Shown: in pieces, positions 26,199 through 33,529 of the stretch
How the letters are laid out: each line of letters starts with the position of its first letter
Position numbering within the stretch: position 1 is the first letter of the stretch
Assembly: GCA_016936095.1 (NCBI GenBank)
Contig: JAFGPR010000037.1
Span: 1 to 33,529, forward strand
Length of the DNA stretch: 33,529 nt
Direction of reading: 5' to 3'
From: Ignavibacteriales bacterium
GTDB lineage: Bacteria > Bacteroidota > Ignavibacteria > Ignavibacteriales > Melioribacteraceae
Notes under the pieces: model-generated
What the model was told of the DNA's origin: nothing
The model's input: the letters and a program-made list of their open reading frames with translations, nothing else
Database searches by the model: none
Position numbers and translations under genes: made by a program

Positions 26199-29036
26199 TT
26201 ATCTCTTTGCTCTTGTGCATTTATTCACCAAGTATATTATAGACTTATAATCAAATCCACTATGAAGTGATAAACCAATTTCACAAGTCTTGCTGTTCGA
26301 ATATCCTTCTTTGCATTCCTTTGGTAATTCTGATTTCAGATTTTTTAATGCTGATGCGGTTAATTCTGGAAAAGTAAATCCTCTATCACCAGCAAAACCG
26401 CAACAAGTAATGTGAGGTGGGATTACAACATTCGTTACACATGCTTCCGCTAATTTTCTGAATTTATCATTCAATCCCATTTTAACTGAAGTGCAAGTTA
26501 CATGTACTGCGACAGTTTTTTCTATTCTGGTGAATTCAAGTTTATCCATTAAAAAGTCATGAATAAATTCAACTGGTTCATATATTTTCAATTCCGACTT
26601 ATTTTGGCCCTTTAGATATTTTATAATAGTGTAAGCACAAGGACTTGTATCGAATAATACAGGATATTCACCATTTCTAGATGCCTTGAGTAATTCTTCA
26701 ACTAATTCTTTCGATTTATAATCTGCTATTTTAAAAAATCCTTTACTTGAAAATGGCATTCCACAACAAAGTGATGATAATTTTTCTGGATAAATAATAT
26801 CGTAATTAGCCTTAACAAGTAAATTATGAGTAACCGTTGTGAGTGATTCAATTTCTGTTTCAGTTCGAGTTAATCCCATTGAACGAGTGATACAACTTGG
26901 AAAGTAAACTACTTTGCTTTTATTTATTTCATTAATGTAAGTTGGCAAAATCTTATCTGCTCTACCTGGAATAAATTTATTCCAAGCAGGAATCTTTTTG
27001 AATGATAAAATTCTTATTCCATTTGTTATTACACCAAAAATTTTATCACCAAAAATTTTTTGAAAGAAACGAATAAAACCTAATCCAAATTTTAGCCCTC
27101 TTGTTATCATTCTCATATGTTTGGCAAAAAATAAAGCAATAAAATTTCCAAATCCTCCAATCTCGCTTGCTCTTATTTTCTTAATCAAATCTCCCGTATC
27201 AATTTCAACTGGGCAAGCTATCTGACAAAGTCCATCAACTGCACAAGTCTGATTTCCAAAATACTTAAATGATTTTTTGAGTGAATGGAAAGAATGATTA
27301 TCTCCATTATGCGAAAGACGATTTATTTCTCGCCAAGCAACTATTCTTTGTCGTGGAGTAAGCGTTAAATTCTTTGAAGGACAATTTCTTTCGCAGAAAC
27401 CACATTCAATACATTTATCAATTAAATCATCTGTTAAAGGCATTGGTTTTAAATTTTTCAGATGAATTTCTTTGTCATCATTCATGATAACACCAGGATT
27501 CAAAATATTTTTCGGATCAAAAATTTCCTTAATCTCTTTCATTACCTTATATGCTTCACTCCCCCATTCATATTCAACAAAAGGAGCCATATTTCTACCT
27601 GTTCCATGTTCTGCTTTAAGCGAACCATCATATTTCTCAATGATCAACTTACAGACATCTTCCATAAAATTTTTGTATTTCTCAATATCCTCTTTTCTAT
27701 TAAAATTCTGACTAAACACGAAATGAATATTTCCTTCTATTGAGTGACCGAAAATAATTGTATTCCTATAATTATGTTTTTTGAATAATCCCTGAAGATC
27801 AATCAGACCATCAGCTAGTTGCTCAATATGGAAATTAACATCTTCGATAATTACTGTCGTGCCGGGTTCTCTTTCGGAACAGACTGAGGGGAATAGTCCT
27901 TTGCGGACATCCCAAAGTTTGTTATATTCATTTTCATCAGTTGTAAACTCAATTGGTCGGACTTTTGGTAGATGTAATAATGCATCGTTTATGTTTTTGA
28001 TATTCTCTGCTAACTTATGATTATCATTTGATGAAGTTTCGACAAGCAATGCAGTAACATTTTCATCAAAATCTTTTATGTAATCGGGCATACCTGGTTT
28101 ATCTTGAACAGAGCGAAGAGCAGTTCTATCCATTAACTCAGAGGCATCTACAGATAAGTTTTTGAAAACAGCAGTTGCCTGACATGCTGTTTTTATATCT
28201 TTAAAAAACATCAATGATGTAGCTTTCATTGGTGGCTCATCTACAGTATTTAATGTTACTTCGGAAATAAATCCAAGCGTTCCCTCTGATCCAATTAATA
28301 AATGCTGAATAATTTCTAATGGGTCTTCATAATCAACCAAAGCGCGAATATTGTAACCAGTAGTATTTTTAATTGAATATTTATGTTTTATTTTTTGTGC
28401 CAGTTTTGTATTAGATTTTACTTTTTGAGATAGAGATAAAACTTTATTGACAAATTCTGAATTGTCATTAAAAAATTTTACAGTATTTGCCTTATCAGTA
28501 GTATCAAGGACGGCACCGTTAGCAAAGATTATTCTCATCCCATCAAATGTATTATCAATATTTTTCTTTATTCCGCTACTCATACCACTTGCATTGTTTG
28601 CTGCAACGCCACTAATCATCGCAGAATCAATTGATGCCGGGTCTGGTCCGATTTTTTTATTGAAAGGTTTTAAGTAATCATTCGCATCTGCAGCAATTAC
28701 TCCTGCCTCTAATTTTATTTTAGTCGCACCATCATTAATTTCATACTTGTTCCAATCACGGCTGGTTCTCATTAATACGGAATCAGTTATGGATTGTCCA
28801 GATAGACTTGTTCCTGCAGCACGAAATGTAATTGGTATATTAAAATGATTACATTTCTTGATAACGAAAATTGCTTCTTCCTCATTTTCGACTGTTACAA
28901 CAAGTTTTGGAATTAACCGATAAAATCCGGCGTCAGTTCCATATGTAAGTGTCAGCAAGTTATCCGAAGTCAATCTTTCCTTTGGCAAAGAATTATTTAA
29001 TTCATTATATAATTTTTGATAATTACCAGTAAGCAT
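26199..29036 (-). CDS. FAD-binding oxidase fused to 4Fe-4S ferredoxin and CCG domains (GlcD/GlcF-like, D-2-hydroxyacid dehydrogenase type)
   Basis: FRAAGTSLSGQSITDSVLMRTS (FAD_binding_4), AEHGTGRNMAPFVEYEWG (FAD-oxidase C), CIECGFCERNCPSKNLTLTPRQRI and CAVDGLCQIACPVEIDTGDLI (Fe-S), CCGMPFSSKGF and CCGFAGDRGF (CCG). Confidence 0.93.
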   Translation of the reverse strand: MLTGNYQKLYNELNNSLPKERLTSDNLLTLTYGTDAGFYRLIPKLVVTVENEEEAIFVIKKCNHFNIPITFRAAGTSLSGQSITDSVLMRTSRDWNKYEINDGATKIKLEAGVIAADANDYLKPFNKKIGPDPASIDSAMISGVAANNASGMSSGIKKNIDNTFDGMRIIFANGAVLDTTDKANTVKFFNDNSEFVNKVLSLSQKVKSNTKLAQKIKHKYSIKNTTGYNIRALVDYEDPLEIIQHLLIGSEGTLGFISEVTLNTVDEPPMKATSLMFFKDIKTACQATAVFKNLSVDASELMDRTALRSVQDKPGMPDYIKDFDENVTALLVETSSNDNHKLAENIKNINDALLHLPKVRPIEFTTDENEYNKLWDVRKGLFPSVCSEREPGTTVIIEDVNFHIEQLADGLIDLQGLFKKHNYRNTIIFGHSIEGNIHFVFSQNFNRKEDIEKYKNFMEDVCKLIIEKYDGSLKAEHGTGRNMAPFVEYEWGSEAYKVMKEIKEIFDPKNILNPGVIMNDDKEIHLKNLKPMPLTDDLIDKCIECGFCERNCPSKNLTLTPRQRIVAWREINRLSHNGDNHSFHSLKKSFKYFGNQTCAVDGLCQIACPVEIDTGDLIKKIRASEIGGFGNFIALFFAKHMRMITRGLKFGLGFIRFFQKIFGDKIFGVITNGIRILSFKKIPAWNKFIPGRADKILPTYINEINKSKVVYFPSCITRSMGLTRTETEIESLTTVTHNLLVKANYDIIYPEKLSSLCCGMPFSSKGFFKIADYKSKELVEELLKASRNGEYPVLFDTSPCAYTIIKYLKGQNKSELKIYEPVEFIHDFLMDKLEFTRIEKTVAVHVTCTSVKMGLNDKFRKLAEACVTNVVIPPHITCCGFAGDRGFTFPELTASALKNLKSELPKECKEGYSNSKTCEIGLSLHSGFDYKSIIYLVNKCTRAKR

Positions 29037-29062
29037 AATATTTATATATTTTTTGAATAATT

Positions 29063-30454
29063 TTATTTACGAGCATCTTCAACTTCTTTAACAGTGAGTG
29101 GTATTTTTTTTCCGAGAATTCGACAGCCATCATTCTCAACAAGTACATCGTTTTCTAAACGGATACCTCCGAAATCTAAATATTTTTCAATTACATTGTA
29201 ATTAATAAAGTTTGTGAATTTCTTTTCTGCTTTCCAGATATTAATTAATTCAGGAATGAAGTAAATTCCTGGTTCGACTGTTAATACAAATCCTGATTGT
29301 AATTCTTTTGCAAGTCTTAAATATGCAAGACCAAATTGTTTACCTCTATGTATTAAATTATTATAACCTACATAATCTTCACCTAATCCTTCCATATCAT
29401 GCACATCCAAACCAAGCATATGTCCGAGTCCGTGTGGGAAAAATAGAGCATGTGCACCAACTTCAACTGCTTCATCAATATTTCCTTTCATTAATCCAAG
29501 TTCTTTTAATCCTTTAGCAATTACTTTTGCGGCTAATAAGTGAACATATTTATATTTTATTCCAGCTTTAATATTTGCAACTGCTTCGTTATGAGCCAAT
29601 AAAACAATATTGTATATATCTTTCTGTTTTTTAGTAAATTTACCGCCAACTGGAATTGTTCGGGTAATATCACTTGCGTAATGCATTAAAGATTCAGCTC
29701 CTGAATCCACCACAACCATATCACCATCTTTCATCTTATTTCCATAATAATGGTTATGAAGAATTTCTCCATGTACAGAAAATATCATCGGAAAAGAGAT
29801 TCCACTTCCATAAGAACGCGCTATACCTTCAAGTAATCCGACTATTTCCCTTTCGTATAAACCTGGCTTAATTTTTTTCATTGCAATTTTATACATCTGC
29901 TGGCTGATATTTATCGCGAACTCAATTTCAGCAACTTCCTCTTTCGATTTAATTTCTCTCTGAGATACTACCGCTTTAATCAAGTCCACTGAAACATTTT
30001 TATTTACCAGTGAATTTGGATGACCAATCAGAGAAGATAATCTAATAATATTCTCTGCTCTATATTGTGGTAGGAAATGGATTTTCTTCTTAAGCAAAAT
30101 TGCACGTTTAATATAATCATGAAGATTCCTTTTCGGTTGTGAATTTTCTACTCCGATAAGAGTTCTCTTTGCTGCAAGTTTAGGCATTGGTCCAGTCCAA
30201 ACAGTATCTTCAAGTGAGACATCATCACCGAATAGAATTTCTTTATCCTCATCAACATCAATCACTCCTACTAAGCCGGGTTCGTCAAGGCCGAAATAAT
30301 AAAGGAAAGAACTATCCTGACGAAATGGATATGTGTTTCCTGAGTAATTAATTGGACTTTCATCGTTGCCAAGGAACAATATTATCCCTGACTTAATTTT
30401 TTCTTTAAGTGCATTTCGTCTTAAACTATAAGTTTTATCTGAGAACATAATCAC
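29063..30454 (-). CDS. pepP: aminopeptidase P family M24 metallopeptidase
   Basis: AMP_N-like N-terminus (RRNALKEKIKSGIILFLGNDESPINYSGNTYPFRQDSSFLYYFGLDEPGLVGVID); metal-ligand motifs VVVDSGAESLMHYASDITRTIP, FPHGLGHMLGLDVHDMEG, LTVEPGIYF, GGIRLENDVLV. Confidence 0.93.
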   Translation of the reverse strand: MIMFSDKTYSLRRNALKEKIKSGIILFLGNDESPINYSGNTYPFRQDSSFLYYFGLDEPGLVGVIDVDEDKEILFGDDVSLEDTVWTGPMPKLAAKRTLIGVENSQPKRNLHDYIKRAILLKKKIHFLPQYRAENIIRLSSLIGHPNSLVNKNVSVDLIKAVVSQREIKSKEEVAEIEFAINISQQMYKIAMKKIKPGLYEREIVGLLEGIARSYGSGISFPMIFSVHGEILHNHYYGNKMKDGDMVVVDSGAESLMHYASDITRTIPVGGKFTKKQKDIYNIVLLAHNEAVANIKAGIKYKYVHLLAAKVIAKGLKELGLMKGNIDEAVEVGAHALFFPHGLGHMLGLDVHDMEGLGEDYVGYNNLIHRGKQFGLAYLRLAKELQSGFVLTVEPGIYFIPELINIWKAEKKFTNFINYNVIEKYLDFGGIRLENDVLVENDGCRILGKKIPLTVKEVEDARK

Positions 30455-30715
30455 CTCTAAATTTTTATCAATTATTACTATTCAAAAATAATAAAATTAA
30501 GAATAATAGTTCGTTAAAATTTTAAAATTAATAATGCATTCCCTAGTAAATCAAAACTAAACATATAATTCTAATTATATAGCTTCTATTAACGAATAAT
30601 CTGTGATTTGGTCTAGTTAATTCCACTTAATTATTTAGTAAAAGCTGAAATTATTTTCTTGATATTTGCAATAAAATAAACTATATTTTCATCAAATAAA
30701 TATTTATTTAATTAA

Positions 30716-31522
30716 ATGAGTAATAATATGAGAAATGCATTTTTATTTTGCTTAATAGCCATTCTTGTTTCCTGTTGTCAAAAAAATCCTGATGCTAATG
30801 ACGGGAATGAAAATGTTACGCAAGGCAATCAAGAGATTACAGATACACTAAAAGAAAAACTTGTAAGTCCGAAAATCTTTGACGATATCACACTTGCAAA
30901 TGAAAGTTTTAAAAAAGGGGAAATTACGCAAGAACAAAATAAATCTAAGTTGGTTTTATATCTGGAAGAAAAACCTACAGAATCTCAAATTGATATCCTA
31001 AAAAAATTAGGAGTAAATTGTTTTACAGAATTATGGACACCACCTTCAACAAATCACGAACTTGGATTCTTTGTTGCTGAAATTCCTAATGATAAACTTG
31101 TTGAGATATTACATCTTAATTTTATTAAAAAAGTAGATACAGCAGAACGAGAGACAAAACCTGATATCACAAATCAAAATGATGTCAAGCCAGACATTCA
31201 GACTGATGAACCACAATCTATAAGTGTATTAGGAGTAGGAACAGCCATTGTATCAATGAAATTATTAAGTTATACACAAAGTGGTACCGTTTATACTTGT
31301 AAAGTAAAAATTTTGAAAAATAAGGGAACGGGACCCGCAACACCAACATTAAGTGAAGGTTCTGAGGTTACTGTTACAATTAATGAAAATACGTTTACAA
31401 CAAAAAACTCTAAAGAAAGTGTTTTGAATATTGGAAATACGATAGAAGCTAATATTCAACATGAACCTGTTAAGGAAGGAGGTAAATCATCAAATATCTG
31501 GAATTTGGTAAAATATAATTAA
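30716..31522 (+). CDS. hypothetical lipoprotein with a propeptide/I9-inhibitor-like segment
   Basis: Lipobox LVSC (MRNAFLFCLIAILVSC); segment SKLVLYLEEKPTESQIDILKKLGVNCFTELWTPPSTNHELGFFVAEIPNDKLVEILHLNFIKKVDTAER has the layout of subtilisin-propeptide (I9) domains. Family assignment is tentative. Confidence 0.6.
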   Translation: MSNNMRNAFLFCLIAILVSCCQKNPDANDGNENVTQGNQEITDTLKEKLVSPKIFDDITLANESFKKGEITQEQNKSKLVLYLEEKPTESQIDILKKLGVNCFTELWTPPSTNHELGFFVAEIPNDKLVEILHLNFIKKVDTAERETKPDITNQNDVKPDIQTDEPQSISVLGVGTAIVSMKLLSYTQSGTVYTCKVKILKNKGTGPATPTLSEGSEVTVTINENTFTTKNSKESVLNIGNTIEANIQHEPVKEGGKSSNIWNLVKYN

Positions 31523-31551
31523 TTCATATTAATAATTTTTAGGAGCAAATT

Positions 31552-33207
31552 ATGAAAAAATTACTTTTCCCGTTTTTGATATTTTTTATTTCATTTGGAC
31601 TTTATAGTCAAACTCTTGAGCTGCAAGTTTCACCTTTAAGTGAGGAATTTCAAAAATACTTAAACAGCAATTCACAAAATTATGGGTATATCCCTTCACC
31701 TGTTGACGTGAAAGTTGAAGTTCCAAAAGTAAGTGCACCAACTGTTTTACCAGCCACATTCGATTTAAGAACCGGAGGTTATGTGACTTCAGTAAAAGAT
31801 CAAGGAACTTGTGGTGCTTGTTGGGCTTTTACTTCATTGGCAGCTGTTGAATCCAGAATGATAAGAAAAGGGGCTGGGACTTATGATTTATCGGAAAATA
31901 ACTTAAATTATGGACATGGTTTCGAATGGGCACCATGTATTGGAGGAAATGCTTATCTTTCCACAGCATATTTTGCAAGGTTAGATGGACCTATTTCAGA
32001 AGCAGATGATCCTTACCAAGGTACTGGCGGATCTTACCATCCTGGGTTAACCCCACAGCTTTATGTTTCTGAATGGAGAATTTTACCTGATGATCAAAAT
32101 ACTATAAAACAAATGTGTTACGATTATGGTGCAATTTACACCAATATGTTCATTGATAACGCATATTATAATGCTGGTAATTATACATATTATTATAGCG
32201 GTGTTGGTGATTCGAGTACAAATCATGCTGTAACAATTGCTGGTTGGGACGATACTAAAGTAACTGCAGGAGGAACAGGTGCTTGGTTAATCAAAAACAG
32301 TTGGGGAACAAGTTGGGGTAATAGTGGATATTTCTGGATTTCGTACAATGATGCTAAAGTCAATAGTGATGTCAGTTTTTGGTATGACGGTTGGCCATAT
32401 AATTCCAATATTCGAGTACATGGATATGACAAACTTGGCTGGGTTGGTGGTTTAGGTTATAGTTCACCTTATACTCAAGCTAATGGTTTAACTAAATTTG
32501 TTTTTTCTGAGAATCAATACATTACAAAAATTGGAACATACGCTCAGGCATCAAATACACAGATATCAGTCGAAATCTATGATAACTTTAATGGAACAAC
32601 GGTGTCAACTTTATTAGGTTCAATTGGAACACAGACAGTAACTTATCCAGGATTTTATACTTTTAACTTATCTACACCAATTTCTGTCAGTAACGGCAGC
32701 GATGTCTTTGTTAAAATTACTTATAACACGCCATCTTACTATTATCCTTGTCCTGTAGAGTACTATGTATCTGGTTATTCGAATCCAACAATAGAGACAG
32801 GTAAATGTTGGCTAAGCTATGATGGTACTTCAGGTAGCTGGACTGCTCTCGGAGGTGGAACCGCATATTCTTATGACAATTGTGCAAAATTATATGCTGT
32901 TACAAGTTTAACAGATATCGACGAACAAGGTAATAATATTCCAAATAAATTCCGATTAGAGCAGAATTATCCAAATCCATTCAATCCAACAACTACAATC
33001 AATTATTCAGTTCCTGAAAATTCAATGGTTAAAATTAAGGTCTATGATGTGCTTGGGAAAGAAATTGAAACATTAGTAAATTCAGAACATTCAGTTGGTA
33101 ATTATTCAGTTGAGTTTGATGCTTCCAATTTAACAAGCGGTATTTATTTCTATAAGTTAATTACAGAAAATTATATTGAAACAAAAAAGATGATTTTGAT
33201 GAAATAG
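31552..33207 (+). CDS. papain-like (C1A) cysteine peptidase with C-terminal T9SS type A sorting domain
   Basis: Signal peptide; VKDQGTCGACWAFTSLAAVES (catalytic Cys), NHAVTIAGWDD (catalytic His), WLIKNSWGTSWGNSGYFWISY (Asn); C-terminus NYPNPFNPTTTINYSVPENSMVKIKVYDVLGKEIETLVN...SGIYFYKLITENYIETKKMILMK. Confidence 0.95.
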   Translation: MKKLLFPFLIFFISFGLYSQTLELQVSPLSEEFQKYLNSNSQNYGYIPSPVDVKVEVPKVSAPTVLPATFDLRTGGYVTSVKDQGTCGACWAFTSLAAVESRMIRKGAGTYDLSENNLNYGHGFEWAPCIGGNAYLSTAYFARLDGPISEADDPYQGTGGSYHPGLTPQLYVSEWRILPDDQNTIKQMCYDYGAIYTNMFIDNAYYNAGNYTYYYSGVGDSSTNHAVTIAGWDDTKVTAGGTGAWLIKNSWGTSWGNSGYFWISYNDAKVNSDVSFWYDGWPYNSNIRVHGYDKLGWVGGLGYSSPYTQANGLTKFVFSENQYITKIGTYAQASNTQISVEIYDNFNGTTVSTLLGSIGTQTVTYPGFYTFNLSTPISVSNGSDVFVKITYNTPSYYYPCPVEYYVSGYSNPTIETGKCWLSYDGTSGSWTALGGGTAYSYDNCAKLYAVTSLTDIDEQGNNIPNKFRLEQNYPNPFNPTTTINYSVPENSMVKIKVYDVLGKEIETLVNSEHSVGNYSVEFDASNLTSGIYFYKLITENYIETKKMILMK

Positions 33208-33238
33208 TTGTAAAAGAACAGAAGACAGAAAAAAATTG

Positions 33239-33270
33239 AGGAGTCAGAACAAACTGGCTCCTTTTTTTTT
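33239..33270 (+). terminator. rho-independent terminator
   Basis: AGGAGTCAG-AACAAA-CTGGCTCCT stem (one G-T pair) followed by a T-tract, 32 nt after the protease stop. Confidence 0.85.
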
Positions 33271-33285
33271 ACTTATTTCAACTTT

Positions 33286-33345
33286 GCTTGTTTCGATGTC
33301 GCTCAACAGGTAAGCAATTGTTTACTGAGCGAAGTCGAAGTAAAC
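33286..33345. repeat. REP-like 60-bp imperfect palindromic repeat, copy 1
   Basis: GCTTGTTTCGATGTCGCTCAACAGGTAAGCAATTGTTTACTGAGCGAAGTCGAAGTAAAC; arms are near-inverted repeats and the core GTAAGCAATTGTTTAC is self-complementary. Confidence 0.8.
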
Positions 33346-33373
33346 ACCAACTAAAAATCGCATATTGAAATAC

Positions 33374-33433
33374 GCTTGTTTCGACTTCGCTCAAGAAGTA
33401 AGCAATTGTTTGCCGAGCGGAGTCGAGGCAAAC
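33374..33433. repeat. REP-like 60-bp imperfect palindromic repeat, copy 2
   Basis: GCTTGTTTCGACTTCGCTCAAGAAGTAAGCAATTGTTTGCCGAGCGGAGTCGAGGCAAAC; same length and orientation as copy 1, 51 of 60 positions identical by hand alignment. Confidence 0.8.
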
Positions 33434-33440
33434 TAATTTT

Positions 33441-33529
33441 TCAACAATTTCTTTTTCTTAATATCTCAAATAGCAACACACCTGTTGCTACAGAAACATT
33501 AAGGGATTGAATTTTTCCTTTCATTGGTA
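33441..33529 (-). CDS. RlmB/TrmH-like SPOUT rRNA 2'-O-methyltransferase, C-terminal end only
   Basis: Minus-strand translation ...PMKGKIQSLNVSVATGVLLFEILRKRNC* matches the conserved SPOUT C-terminal motif (P-M-x-G-x-x-x-S-L-N-V-S-V-A-x-G). Truncated by window edge and absent from the ORF track. Confidence 0.85.
   Translation of the reverse strand, partial: PMKGKIQSLNVSVATGVLLFEILRKRNC

Noticed and set aside
27462-28677. Plus-strand ORFs inside the FAD/Fe-S oxidoreductase region (27462..27743, 27472..27711, 28447..28677)
   Set aside because: Antisense shadow ORFs of a strongly conserved gene.
29308-29871. Plus-strand ORFs 29308..29517 and 29674..29871
   Set aside because: Antisense to aminopeptidase P; the composition reflects reverse-complement codons only.
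32223-32432. Minus-strand 69-aa ORF
   Set aside because: Antisense to the catalytic region of the C1A peptidase.
1-33529. CRISPR array, tRNA/rRNA genes, transposase or prophage
   Set aside because: No regularly spaced repeats, cloverleaf-like genes, rRNA blocks or transposase/integrase motifs were seen on reading; a tRNAscan/Infernal run would be needed to exclude small RNAs fully.

Overview
AT-rich window that looks like a Bacteroidota/Ignavibacteria-type genome; the basis is the C-terminal 'NYPNPFNPTTTINYSVPE...GIYFYKL' sorting signal, and the lineage is an inference. Positions 1-15244 (minus strand) form a Wzx/Wzy-type surface polysaccharide locus: a CapE/FlaA1-like UDP-sugar dehydratase cut by the left edge, two SAM methyltransferases, a CapA-like protein, one GT4 glycosyltransferase, flippase, polymerase/ligase, NAD-sugar epimerase, DegT aminotransferase, Wzz, a 903-aa multi-SLBB export protein and a WbpA-like nucleotide-sugar dehydrogenase. 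A divergent AT-rich intergenic region leads into a plus-strand block: a GNAT-like protein, then sufB-(unknown secreted ORF)-sufC-sufD-sufS, a coiled-coil lipoprotein, a methyltransferase and tag. Next come a minus-strand ParE/addiction-module pair, an Asp-box lipoprotein, a fused FAD/Fe-S oxidoreductase and an aminopeptidase P. A plus-strand lipoprotein with a propeptide/inhibitor-like segment sits directly upstream of a papain-like protease carrying a T9SS-type sorting domain. The right edge has a terminator, two 60-bp hairpin repeats, and the C-terminal end of an RlmB-like rRNA methyltransferase that the ORF track does not list. The most noteworthy signals are the lipoprotein/protease pair, the unknown ORF inside the suf operon, the terminator-like hairpin just upstream of sufB, the paired 60-bp hairpin repeats, the GC-rich intergenic repeat supplying gene ends at about 8.8-8.95 kb, and the perfect 15-bp inverted repeat in the divergent region at 15.4 kb. 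No CRISPR, tRNA, rRNA or transposase was seen.
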